A stretch of 64,000 bases of DNA. Source: Firmicutes bacterium UBA2116. GTDB lineage: Bacteria; Bacillota; Clostridia; Tissierellales; Sedimentibacteraceae. The DNA lies in NCBI GenBank assembly GCA_002331025.1, contig DCYG01000040.1, positions 21,175 to 85,174 of the forward strand, written 5' to 3'. Shown in pieces: positions 27,184-35,617 of this stretch (position 1 is its first letter; each line of letters opens with the position of its first letter). Both the position numbers and the translations under genes were made by a program. Under the pieces are notes generated by a model. The model searched no databases. It was not told the DNA's origin and saw only the letters and a list, made by a program, of their open reading frames with translations.

Positions 27184-28665
27184 TCAACAGCCTAAAATGT
27201 TATATATTTCATTCATATCAATAGCTTTCCTGACACAATCAGCCAATATATCATATTGGCTTTCCTTATATTTTTGTATATCAAAATTTTTTAATTCTTC
27301 TATTTCAACGCCTTTGTTTTTGGCCAAAATATTTACCAACGTACTTGCCACTGAAAAACTGTCAAAAATACCGTGGACATAGCTTCCGGCAACATTATTG
27401 TCGACACATCCGTCATTTTTACCGTCAATGGTAGTGAGCGCTTCGCCTTCATTTATAACCGATTGACCCATATGAATTTCATAACCCTTTATTTCAATTC
27501 CGGAAAGTTCACTGTAAAATCCTTTTATATCATTAAATTTACCAGTGGTTTGAACTGTTGTTTTTTCGGTTGAAAAATCTGTTACTGTATTTAAGAGGCC
27601 TAAGCCGTTAACGGAACCGCCACCCTCAACATTTTCGGGATCGTTTATTTCTGTACCAAGTATTTGATAACCGCCGCAAATACCAAAGACCGGATTGCCT
27701 GACCTGGCATGCCTTATAATCTTTGTTTCCAAACCGCTCTGCTTAAGCCACTTTAAATCTTCGATAGTATTTTTAGTACCGGGTATAATTATCATGTCCG
27801 GATTACCTAAATCCTTTACTCTTGATACGTACCTTACAGACACACCTTCAATCATAGAAAAAATATTGAAATCCGTAAAATTAGATATGCGCGGCAGCTT
27901 AACTACGGCTATGTCTATTAAATTATAATTATTGCTGCTCGTCAATCTTTCAGACAAGCTGTCTTCGTCATCTATGTCCACATTTAAGTAAGGAACAACT
28001 CCCATTACTTTTACGTCAGTTATATCTTCAAGCATTTTCAACCCGGGAGTAAGCAAGTCTACATCTCCCCTGAATTTATTTATAATGAAGCCCTTTACTC
28101 TTTTCTTTTCTTCATTATTAAACAAAAGCATGGTTCCCGCCAATGAAGCAAATACCCCTCCTCTGTCTATATCTCCCACAATCACAACAGGTGCATCTGC
28201 CATTTCCGCCATTCCCATATTGACAATATCCTGTTCTCTTAAATTTATTTCGGCGGGGCTGCCCGCACCTTCTATAACTATTATGTCATACTCCTTCGCA
28301 AGTGAACTGTATGATTTCATTATATGCGGAATCATATCCGACTTGTAGCTGTAATATTCGCCTGCGGTCATATCCTTAAAGACCTTACCGTTTAACACAA
28401 CCTGCGAGCCCTTTTCACCTGTTGGTTTAAGCAGTATGGGATTCATCCTTACGTCAGGCTCTACACCTGATGCTTCTGCCTGCATAACCTGAGCCCTTCC
28501 CATTTCAAGCCCGTCTTTTGTTATATAAGAATTTAGAGCCATATTTTGTGATTTAAATGGTGCAACCTTGTATCCGTCTTGTTTGAATATTCTGCAAAGA
28601 GCTGCAGTTATTAAGCTTTTGCCCGCATTAGAGGTTGTTCCTTGTACCATAATTACTTTCGCCAT
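27184..28665 (-). CDS. cbiP: Cobyric acid synthase CbiP/CobQ
   Basis: CbiP amidates adenosylcobyrinic diamide four times using glutamine and ATP. The protein (493 residues) has an N-terminal dethiobiotin-synthetase-like ATPase (VQGTTSNAGKSLITAALCR) and a C-terminal class I-like glutaminase with the nucleophilic Cys in FGICGGYQILG and a His in SYVHGIFDS. The ATG at 28665 is four bases after GGAGGG; the ATGs further upstream lie in the end of the previous gene. Confidence 0.95.
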   Translation of the reverse strand: MAKVIMVQGTTSNAGKSLITAALCRIFKQDGYKVAPFKSQNMALNSYITKDGLEMGRAQVMQAEASGVEPDVRMNPILLKPTGEKGSQVVLNGKVFKDMTAGEYYSYKSDMIPHIMKSYSSLAKEYDIIVIEGAGSPAEINLREQDIVNMGMAEMADAPVVIVGDIDRGGVFASLAGTMLLFNNEEKKRVKGFIINKFRGDVDLLTPGLKMLEDITDVKVMGVVPYLNVDIDDEDSLSERLTSSNNYNLIDIAVVKLPRISNFTDFNIFSMIEGVSVRYVSRVKDLGNPDMIIIPGTKNTIEDLKWLKQSGLETKIIRHARSGNPVFGICGGYQILGTEINDPENVEGGGSVNGLGLLNTVTDFSTEKTTVQTTGKFNDIKGFYSELSGIEIKGYEIHMGQSVINEGEALTTIDGKNDGCVDNNVAGSYVHGIFDSFSVASTLVNILAKNKGVEIEELKNFDIQKYKESQYDILADCVRKAIDMNEIYNILGC

Positions 28666-28676
28666 GATTCCCTCCA

Positions 28677-29711
28677 TCATTTTTTTATTACTGTTATTAC
28701 ATCCACAAATCCATTTTCATGTGTACCCGTTACAGAACTTGTCTGGTGGTCGGATAAAACGGTTATCGCTGTGTTTTCTTCCACATTTTCATATATCACA
28801 CTTAAAAATTCTCTGTCTATTCTTTCTATGAATTTTACTTTGCCAAATACATTTTTCCTATGAGATATTTCATCGGTTCCATTTATGTGAACTATTACAG
28901 TATCATGATTTTTAATTTCATTGAGAGCTGCTTCTGCTTTTTCATTCAAATCAGTATCCACATCAGCCGTAGCATGCACTAGTTCAGGCACTCCAATGCC
29001 CATAAGCTTAGCAATACCCTTAACAATTTCAGCCCCGCATACACATGAGCATGTCCTTTTATGAAGTTCATAAAAGGACGGCAGCTTTATCTTTTCAGAA
29101 GCTCCCCAAGGATAAAACATATATTCATCGCCACCGATAAAAAATCTGTTGTTATTTACAAAATCCCTTAAAGCATCAATTTTAGTTATTTCCTCTAGAA
29201 GAACATTAATATTTTCGTCTATGTATTCATGAGGCGGATAGTTATTGACGGATAGTATTTCATCGCTTTTTTTAACAACAATAATATTCCTGTACCCGCT
29301 TATGTGGTGAAATCTGATTTTTTTACTTACTCTCACTCTTTTCGCTGCATTTTTTATTTCATTATGATTTAACCCTCCACCATTAAAGGATTCTAATTTA
29401 TCATTATTAATTTTAACTAAGTTACACCTTAAAGCAATTTCATCATCATCTACGTCAATATTTGCAGCTAATGCTTCTAAATATGCTCTGTTGTGGGGAA
29501 TAAGCTCTTCCTTAACTCCAAGTATGGAAAGTATGCAGCTTAAGCTGTCGGGTTTCCTGTCAGAAACACGAAATGATTTTTTCTCATATTTTCCTTTTTG
29601 TATAAACTCATCAATGGTTGGTGTGACTGCATATTGGAGTGGTGTCGTAAATCCGAGAGCCTTCACCTTTTCCTCACTTAGCCCATCTAAAATAACTAAT
29701 ATTTGCTTCAT
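28677..29711 (-). CDS. Phosphoglycerate-mutase-like alkaline phosphatase superfamily protein in the cobalamin cluster
   Basis: The 344-residue protein resembles archaeal-type cofactor-independent phosphoglycerate mutase. It has the metal site LVILDGLSE at the start, PDSLSCILSILG near residue 53 where the catalytic Ser is expected, HINGTDEISHRKN, and VLSDHQTSSVTGTHENG at the C-terminus. It overlaps cobD by 4 bp and sits in a cobalamin operon with no CobC-type alpha-ribazole phosphatase in view. A role as that phosphatase, or in making 1-amino-2-propanol phosphate precursors, is inference. Confidence 0.7.
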   Translation of the reverse strand: MKQILVILDGLSEEKVKALGFTTPLQYAVTPTIDEFIQKGKYEKKSFRVSDRKPDSLSCILSILGVKEELIPHNRAYLEALAANIDVDDDEIALRCNLVKINNDKLESFNGGGLNHNEIKNAAKRVRVSKKIRFHHISGYRNIIVVKKSDEILSVNNYPPHEYIDENINVLLEEITKIDALRDFVNNNRFFIGGDEYMFYPWGASEKIKLPSFYELHKRTCSCVCGAEIVKGIAKLMGIGVPELVHATADVDTDLNEKAEAALNEIKNHDTVIVHINGTDEISHRKNVFGKVKFIERIDREFLSVIYENVEENTAITVLSDHQTSSVTGTHENGFVDVITVIKK

Positions 29712-30775
29712 TTGTTTACCATAATTTCTTTTAAAACTTCAATGAATAATCTGTTCTCTTTTTCTGTTTTAACTGCAATTCTATAATATATATCGGATAA
29801 ATTCTTGTAATTAGCGCAGCTTCTTATTAAAATTCCTTTTTTGATGAATTCTTTTTTTAAATCAATATCATCATTGATTTTAAACAATATATAATTTGCA
29901 TATGAGTCATAAACGTTTATGTCCAGCTTTTTAATTTCTTCAACCAAGTACTTTCTTTGATTTTTGATATATACCGTTGATTGTGATACATAGTCCTTTT
30001 CCTTAACGGAGGCTAAAGCTGCCTCCTGCGCAGGAACAGAAACATTCCAGGGCGGACCTGCCTTTTTTAAATTATCTATGATTTTTTCATTGGAGGACAT
30101 ACAGTATCCGAGACGTATGCCCGGTATCGCAAATATTTTTGTAAATGCCTTTAAAATTATAAGGTTGTCATATTTCTTCAGCAAATGACTTACACTGAAT
30201 TTTTCTTTATCTGCAACAAAGTCCATGAAGCATTCATCTATAACGACAACCGTATCAGATAATTTGCACTGTTCTATTATTTTTTCAAGCAAACTATTGT
30301 CGGTAATTTGGCCTGTAGGATTGTTTGGGTTGCATATGAAAACTATATCAACCGCATTTATTACATCAAATATGCTGCTGGTTATTTTAAAATTTTCATT
30401 CTCATTTAAATTGTAGTATTTTATGCTGCAGTCAACAGTTTTTAATGCGGATTCATATTCACTGAACGTCGGGGCAGTTAACAGAGCATAGTCAGGCTTT
30501 AGGCAAAGAGCAATTCTAAATATTCCCTCGGCTGCGCCATTAGACGGAAATATATAGCTTGCCGGTACATTTTCATATAGAGATATACCTTCAGTCAGCC
30601 TCCTGTAATGAATATCCGGATATCTGTCTGAATATTTAACAGAGCTCATTATTGCTTTTTCAACTCTTGACGGTATGCCAAGGGGGTTGATGTTTGAGGA
30701 GAAATCTATTATATTGTTTTCATCGATGCCGGATATTTGTGCCGCTGTAAAAATATCGGATCCGTGCTTTTCCAT
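29708..30775 (-). CDS. cobD: L-threonine-O-3-phosphate decarboxylase CobD
   Basis: A PLP enzyme of the histidinol-phosphate aminotransferase fold that makes (R)-1-amino-2-propanol phosphate, the linker of the cobalamin nucleotide loop. The 355-residue protein has FSSNINPLGIP near the N-terminus, CNPNNPTGQ, VVIDECFMDF and the PLP-lysine region ILKAFTKIFAIPGIRLGYC. The operon context with cbiB and cbiP supports CobD over HisC. Confidence 0.9.
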   Translation of the reverse strand: MEKHGSDIFTAAQISGIDENNIIDFSSNINPLGIPSRVEKAIMSSVKYSDRYPDIHYRRLTEGISLYENVPASYIFPSNGAAEGIFRIALCLKPDYALLTAPTFSEYESALKTVDCSIKYYNLNENENFKITSSIFDVINAVDIVFICNPNNPTGQITDNSLLEKIIEQCKLSDTVVVIDECFMDFVADKEKFSVSHLLKKYDNLIILKAFTKIFAIPGIRLGYCMSSNEKIIDNLKKAGPPWNVSVPAQEAALASVKEKDYVSQSTVYIKNQRKYLVEEIKKLDINVYDSYANYILFKINDDIDLKKEFIKKGILIRSCANYKNLSDIYYRIAVKTEKENRLFIEVLKEIMVNK

Positions 30776-30863
30776 ATTTGTACCTCCTTACAAATAACTA
30801 TGGATATCCATAACTGCAGCGGTTGACATAGACTGTCATACCGGGGCTATTGTCTGAGAAATC

Positions 30864-31802
30864 TCATAAAGACAGAATAATAACACCTAAAATCAGACAT
30901 AATGCTGATGTTACATACATCAAGTTATTTGCTTTTCTTATATCTTCTATTTCTATCTCTCTGATGTTGTCACCAATAGTAGGTTTATGTACCGGAATTC
31001 CACCATAAAAGCTGTCACCGCCAAGCATAATATTCAGGCTTCCTGCACAAACCGCTTCCGTATGTGCCGAATTGGGACTGTTATGATTATATCTGTCTCG
31101 TTTATAAATTTTGTACGCCAGCTTATAATCCATTTTCAGAATCATAGAAGCAAGTATCATTAAATACGCAGATATCCTTGCCGGAATATAGTTGGCAGCA
31201 TCATCAGCTATAGCAGAAAATCTACCCATATTAACATACTTTTCATTTTTATAACCCACCATTGAGTCAAGTGTATTTATTGCTTTATACATAAATCCAA
31301 GCGGCGCTCCACCGAGTATAATAAACAGCATGGGTGCAATTACACCGTCTGAAGTATTTTCAGCAACTGTTTCAACCGCAGCTCTTGATACGGATGAAGC
31401 ATTAAGATTTTCAGTATCTCTGCCAACTATGCATGACAAATACCTTCTTGCCTCAATTATATTATTGTTCCTTAACCCCGCATAAACCTTCATGCTCTCA
31501 ACTCTTAAGCTTTTTGCAGCCAATATAAAGTAAATCATTACACTTTCAACAATAATACCAATACTATAACTAAATTTATATACAAATAAAAGTATTATAA
31601 ATGGTATCAAGAATGAAATTATCACTACTGTTAACCAAAGTATGACACCCGCTTTTCTCTCATCATTATTATTTTTACATTTATCCCTTAAATATTTTTC
31701 AACCCTGTAAATCAACTTACCTATTAACCTGATAGGATGGGGAAAACCTTGCGGATCACCAAAACTTAAATCCAATAAATATCCAATAATTAATGTTGTC
31801 AT
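30864..31802 (-). CDS. cbiB: Adenosylcobinamide-phosphate synthase CbiB
   Basis: A membrane enzyme joining cobyric acid to the aminopropanol phosphate made by CobD. The 312-residue protein has several membrane helices, with the family stretches DLSFGDPQGFPHPIRLIG at the N-terminus, ENTSDGVIAPM near residue 148 and DRYNHNSPNSAHTEAVCAG near 235. It is first in the operon. Here cobD names the decarboxylase, so this gene is cbiB. Confidence 0.94.
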   Translation of the reverse strand: MTTLIIGYLLDLSFGDPQGFPHPIRLIGKLIYRVEKYLRDKCKNNNDERKAGVILWLTVVIISFLIPFIILLFVYKFSYSIGIIVESVMIYFILAAKSLRVESMKVYAGLRNNNIIEARRYLSCIVGRDTENLNASSVSRAAVETVAENTSDGVIAPMLFIILGGAPLGFMYKAINTLDSMVGYKNEKYVNMGRFSAIADDAANYIPARISAYLMILASMILKMDYKLAYKIYKRDRYNHNSPNSAHTEAVCAGSLNIMLGGDSFYGGIPVHKPTIGDNIREIEIEDIRKANNLMYVTSALCLILGVIILSL

Positions 31803-31838
31803 ACAATTCCCCCTTTCGATTTAATCAAACACAAAAAA

Positions 31839-31868
31839 ATTATATCTTAATTAGCGGTTGCTTGTCAA
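31839..31868 (-). promoter_or_regulatory. Consensus sigma-A promoter for the cobalamin operon
   Basis: TTGACA (31868-31863), an 18 bp spacer and TATAAT (31844-31839) on the minus strand. Only about 30 bases separate it from the cbiB start, too few for a cobalamin riboswitch. Confidence 0.85.
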
Positions 31869-31939
31869 TTCAGTATATTTTTGTAATATTCAAAACCTGC
31901 TATCATAAGCTTTATTAAGAAAACAATTATGGGGGAAAT

Positions 31940-32659
31940 ATGGAAAAGATATTCAAAAGAACCAATATAGTATTTTCAATCGCCTTAATAATAACTTTAC
32001 TGATGTCATTATTTTCTGATTTATATAAAACATCCGAAACCATAGATGCTACGGGAGCTGAACAGGTCGACCGGATAAAGATTCTGATTGATCCGGGGCA
32101 TGGCGGTGTGGATCAAGGAACAAGCGGAGATACAGGAGTAACAGAAGCTCCTTTAAACTTGGCAATTTCAGAAAAGCTTATGAGCTTTTTAGAAGGATCC
32201 GGGTTTGAAGTAGATATGACCAGATTCGAGGATGAAGGATTATATTCCTTAAAGTCAAAGACCATCAGAGAAAAGAAAAATGAAGATCTGCAAAATCGTG
32301 TTGAAATGATAAATAATTCTAACGCTGACCTGGTGGTTTCAATTCATATAAATTCATTCCCCCAAAAACAATATTATGGTGCTCATGTATTTTATCAAAA
32401 CAACAGCCAGTTAGGTAAAATGGCAGCGGACATTTTGCAGGATTCTTTAAAAAACATATTGGACCCCGGAAACAATAGAGTTCCTCAGGTTAAAAAAGAT
32501 ATAAAAATTATGGATGACACTAACCTTCCGGTTGTTTTAGTAGAATGCGGATTTTTATCAAACAATGAAGAAGAGAAAAAATTAATCTCAGATGAATACC
32601 AGGAAAAAATTGCATGGTCAATATTTACGGGACTTATTAAGTATTTTAATGAATTATAG
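31940..32659 (+). CDS. cwlD: N-acetylmuramoyl-L-alanine amidase, CwlD type
   Basis: Amidase_3 zinc enzymes cut the muramic acid to L-alanine bond; CwlD prepares spore-cortex muramic lactam. The 239-residue protein has an N-terminal membrane/signal segment, ILIDPGHGGVDQGTSGDTG (zinc His), ADLVVSIHINSFP (second zinc His) and VVLVECGFLSNNEEE (catalytic Glu). Single-domain length and the spore-maturation genes nearby favour CwlD over a vegetative amidase. Confidence 0.82.
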   Translation: MEKIFKRTNIVFSIALIITLLMSLFSDLYKTSETIDATGAEQVDRIKILIDPGHGGVDQGTSGDTGVTEAPLNLAISEKLMSFLEGSGFEVDMTRFEDEGLYSLKSKTIREKKNEDLQNRVEMINNSNADLVVSIHINSFPQKQYYGAHVFYQNNSQLGKMAADILQDSLKNILDPGNNRVPQVKKDIKIMDDTNLPVVLVECGFLSNNEEEKKLISDEYQEKIAWSIFTGLIKYFNEL

Positions 32660-32726
32660 CCCTCGAATTGCAAGCCTTAATCTTATTTAAGTTAATATTA
32701 TATTATATATAGAATAAATATGAGTG

Positions 32727-32765
32727 ACCGGCATCAAATCAAAGATTTGGTGCTGGTTTCTTATT
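32727..32765 (+). terminator. Terminator after cwlD
   Basis: ACCGGCATCAAATC pairs over 14 bp (two G-U pairs) with GATTTGGTGCTGGT around an AAA loop, followed by TTTCTT. Confidence 0.75.
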
Positions 32766-32813
32766 GTAAATATTGAAAAATATATGAATAATTCAATTAT
32801 TTGATAATTTTTG

Positions 32814-32842
32814 TTGAATAAATAATTATATTGTATTATAAT
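32814..32842 (+). promoter_or_regulatory. Promoter for the unknown-protein/HD-GYP gene group
   Basis: TTGAAT (32814-32819), a 17 bp spacer and TATAAT (32837-32842), 35 bp before the start codon. Confidence 0.7.
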
Positions 32843-32877
32843 CAAATTATATGTAGTTTAACGTTTGGAGGACTTAT

Positions 32878-33501
32878 ATGAATTTTGAAGAAGTTGAATA
32901 TTTCTTAGCTAATATCAAATCTGTTCTATCATGTAAAATAATTACTGATTCAAATAATAATATTACAGAAATACACGTCCTGTCTGACAGCAGCAGACAT
33001 TCGAAACAAATTGTGAGGGATATAAGGACAGCCCTGCTTTCTCATTTTAACCTCGATATTGATTATAAAATTATAAGTGTCGCACAAGTTAACAAAAATA
33101 TATCAATTAATTCTGATTTTCGCCTTTTGTACGTAGGACATACAAATGAAACATACGGTGAAAAAATTAAAATTATTGCTAAATTTACGTGGGACGAAAA
33201 AGAATTCATAGGAGAGGCAGAGGGTCTGAGATCTGAAAAAAACACCCTCATGGTTGCCGCTTTAGCAACTTTAAATGCAATCAAAAAGGCCATTGAACTT
33301 GAATGCTTTATTGTGGATGACATTCAAACTGCCAGAATATCAGGACAAGATGTATTGCTTTCTTCAATTACTTATTATGATAGGGGCAGAGAAATCCTGC
33401 TTATAGGCTCTTCAATAATACATAACAACAAAATTGACTCCACTATTAAAGCTACTCTTAATGCTATAAACAGAAAAATCTGTTTATTTATAAAAGAATG
33501 A
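32878..33501 (+). CDS. Conserved protein of unknown function
   Basis: The 207-residue protein is soluble, with no signal. Its N-terminal half (about 1-75) reads like a small alpha/beta domain (TEIHVLSDSSRHSKQIVRDI). The second half repeats a two-layer pattern (KIIAKFTWDEKEFIGEAEGL, then ATLNAIKKAIELECF, later TIKATLNAINRKICL), suggesting a dimerising alpha/beta fold. I do not recognise the family with confidence. GGAGG is five bases from the ATG. It precedes a tiny peptide ORF and an HD-GYP gene. Confidence 0.6.
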   Translation: MNFEEVEYFLANIKSVLSCKIITDSNNNITEIHVLSDSSRHSKQIVRDIRTALLSHFNLDIDYKIISVAQVNKNISINSDFRLLYVGHTNETYGEKIKIIAKFTWDEKEFIGEAEGLRSEKNTLMVAALATLNAIKKAIELECFIVDDIQTARISGQDVLLSSITYYDRGREILLIGSSIIHNNKIDSTIKATLNAINRKICLFIKE

Positions 33502-33539
33502 TGGGGCTGACTAAGAAAAACATAAAACAAAAGAAAAAA

Positions 33540-33604
33540 ATAGCGTAGCGAAACCTTCCTGTTCTAATAGCGACCGAGCAGAGACACTCTGTAGGAGGTT
33601 TCTC
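33540..33604 (+). promoter_or_regulatory. Structured leader that can pair with the ribosome site of the tiny peptide
   Basis: GAAACCTTCCT (33550-33560) can pair with AGGAGGTTTC (33593-33602) with one bulge, so the AGGAGG site would be hidden in a stem. Inside is a perfect small hairpin CAGAG-ACA-CTCTG. The shape suggests translational control or an undescribed cis-acting RNA. I could not match it to a riboswitch class I know. Confidence 0.5.
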
Positions 33605-33682
33605 ATGAAAAAGTTAATGGCTATAATATCATCATTAGTAGCATTAGTTTTAGCTGCAGGTGCAAGCTTTACCTGGGTATAA
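33605..33682 (+). CDS. Putative secreted 25-residue peptide
   Basis: The ORF starts with ATG six bases after a perfect AGGAGG and encodes two Lys, a hydrophobic core (IISSLVALVLAA) and the tail GASFTWV. This looks like a signal peptide with a possible AGA-S cleavage site that would free a five-residue SFTWV peptide. A peptide signal, a type I-toxin-like membrane peptide, or a short leader peptide are all possible; none is proven. It is followed by an HD-GYP membrane protein 41 bp downstream. Confidence 0.5.
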   Translation: MKKLMAIISSLVALVLAAGASFTWV

Positions 33683-33723
33683 AAAGTATTATTTGTCAGC
33701 CCTTCATTATAAAGAGGTTATAT

Positions 33724-35034
33724 ATGGTTAAAGAAAAAGAAACTATAAAAAAAGAAAACAAACCTGCTATAGGGATGAAATTATATTTATATATTATATT
33801 ACTTACATTAATTGCAATATCATTAATGTATTTCCTTTTTAATGAATATGCAATAGACAATTATAATTTGATTATAGTTTTTTCAGTGCTTTCTGCGATA
33901 GCGGAGACTTATCTAATACTATTACCTAAGATAGGCGGGATTTCAGTAAGCTTTGCATTATATTATTCCGCAATAATATTAACAAACCCTTTCTGCGCTG
34001 CAATTATTGCAGCATTTGGTGTAGCATTTAGATTTCCATATGTTGATGGAAAAGGAAGAGTTCATATATTTAACAATCCAATTTATAAGACAATATTTAA
34101 CATTACACAACTTATTATAAGTTCTGGAGCAGCTGGATTAGCATACGAATACTTAAATCGCAATATTAATATTGGCTTTGAATTTTTTAACCCCGTTGCA
34201 GGAGCTGCGGCACTAACAGTTTATATACTTTTAAATACATTTTTTATGTCACAACTAATGTCAATTTTGTTGAAAGAAAAATTGCTTTCTATCTGGAAAG
34301 GTAATTTTTTCTCGATGATGGTAAATGTACTATTGGTTGGATTATTAGGTATAGTTCTTGCATTTGCATACCACACTTACGGTTTCGGAGGATTATTGTT
34401 ATTCTTCATACCGTTATTGCTTGCGCGATATACTTTTAAACTGTATCTGGATATGAGGAAAAACTATTTTGAAACAATGAATGTATTGGTAAGAGCTATA
34501 GAAGCAAACGACCCCTATACGAGCGGTCATTCCTTGCGTGTCAGTATTTATTCGGAGGCAATTGCAAAGCAATTGGGATTGCCCCAGAACAAGATAGATA
34601 TGATAAAAAGCGCAGCACTTCTGCATGACATAGGAAAAATAGGAGTAGATAAAAATATACTTAATAAAAACGGTAAATTAGAAAAAGAAGAATTTGATTC
34701 TATAAAAGCTCATCCTGAAATAGGAGCTACAATCATATCCGATATGAGCTATTTGTCCAATCTTTCAGATATAATCAAGCATCACCACGAAAGAAACGAC
34801 GGTAAAGGCTATCCGGACGGATTGAGTCACAACAGTATACCGTTGGAAACATCCATACTTATAATTGCAGATTCCTTTGATGCAATGACTACGGACAGGC
34901 CTTACAGGCATGCATTAAGCTTAGGGGATGCACTTAATGAAGTAAAAGTAAATGCAGGTACTCAATTTAATCCTGATATAGTTGATGATGCAATTATTGC
35001 CTTAAGAAAGGCATTCAATAATTTATCAGAATAG
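33724..35034 (+). CDS. Membrane HD-GYP domain protein (putative c-di-GMP phosphodiesterase)
   Basis: The 436-residue protein has about eight N-terminal membrane helices (residues 18-240), then an HD-GYP domain. HDIGKIGVDK lies near residue 301 and HHERNDGKGYPDGL near 353, containing the HD pair and the GYP motif. HD-GYP domains hydrolyse cyclic di-GMP to GMP. The membrane part may sense an external or membrane signal; pairing with the tiny peptide upstream is speculative. A DUF5317 gene follows 7 bp later. Confidence 0.88.
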   Translation: MVKEKETIKKENKPAIGMKLYLYIILLTLIAISLMYFLFNEYAIDNYNLIIVFSVLSAIAETYLILLPKIGGISVSFALYYSAIILTNPFCAAIIAAFGVAFRFPYVDGKGRVHIFNNPIYKTIFNITQLIISSGAAGLAYEYLNRNINIGFEFFNPVAGAAALTVYILLNTFFMSQLMSILLKEKLLSIWKGNFFSMMVNVLLVGLLGIVLAFAYHTYGFGGLLLFFIPLLLARYTFKLYLDMRKNYFETMNVLVRAIEANDPYTSGHSLRVSIYSEAIAKQLGLPQNKIDMIKSAALLHDIGKIGVDKNILNKNGKLEKEEFDSIKAHPEIGATIISDMSYLSNLSDIIKHHHERNDGKGYPDGLSHNSIPLETSILIIADSFDAMTTDRPYRHALSLGDALNEVKVNAGTQFNPDIVDDAIIALRKAFNNLSE

Positions 35035-35041
35035 GTGCGGC

Positions 35042-35605
35042 ATGATTCCTGAAATTATATTATTCTCTGTTTTATCAATTGTTTTGATAATAATACGAAA
35101 CAAAAAATTTAAACTTAATGACTTGAAAATGGAAATTAAAGGCTATACAGTATTGATAATCATGGCAGTAATTGAAATTACTGCTCAATTTTTATTTAAG
35201 AGATATACCGACAGTAATTTACTCAGAATATTGTCAATGCATTGGACAATCTACTTTGGATTATTCATTGTTTCAATTATTAACTTCGAAAAACCGTTCA
35301 TGAAGCTTATGTTTTTTGGCACATTGCTGAATTTTACAGCTATCATATTTAATGACTTTAAAATGCCGGTGTACGTTTCTGAGATATTGACTGACGTTGA
35401 AGCAAAAAAAATGTATCTTCAGTCAGGACAGGATTTAATTCATTCCCTGCTCACAGAAGACACCAAATTTAAAATATTCTCAGACATTATTACTTTGCCT
35501 CCTCCCTACCCTTTTCCAAAAACAATCAGTATCGGTGATATATTCTTATTACTAGGTGTATTTGTTTTTTGGCAAAATGCATACTCTTCTGTAAAGCAAA
35601 AATAA
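35042..35605 (+). CDS. DUF5317 family membrane protein
   Basis: The 187-residue protein has four to five hydrophobic helices and a C-terminal KTISIGDIFLLLGVFVFWQ stretch that I associate with DUF5317. The function is unknown. It is only 7 bp after the HD-GYP gene, so the two are likely cotranscribed and may form a membrane complex. Confidence 0.75.
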   Translation: MIPEIILFSVLSIVLIIIRNKKFKLNDLKMEIKGYTVLIIMAVIEITAQFLFKRYTDSNLLRILSMHWTIYFGLFIVSIINFEKPFMKLMFFGTLLNFTAIIFNDFKMPVYVSEILTDVEAKKMYLQSGQDLIHSLLTEDTKFKIFSDIITLPPPYPFPKTISIGDIFLLLGVFVFWQNAYSSVKQK

Positions 35606-35617
35606 TCCCGTAAATCT

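Larger units (their letters stand above)
33497..33709. repeat. Inverted repeat bounding the tiny-peptide module
   Basis: GGGCTGAC at 33504-33511 and its reverse complement GTCAGCCC at 33695-33702 flank the peptide and its leader. The match extends outward with one gap (AATGATG against CTTCATTA). The left arm overlaps the stop codon of the previous gene. Confidence 0.55.

Noticed and set aside
31803..31939. A cobalamin riboswitch upstream of cbiB
   Set aside because: Only about 30 bases lie between the consensus promoter and the start codon, and no B12-box-like sequence is seen.
33540..33604. A hammerhead ribozyme or GEMM riboswitch
   Set aside because: CTGACTA and GAAAC echo hammerhead boxes but the core CTGANGA is not met and the stems do not fit; GEMM core motifs are absent.
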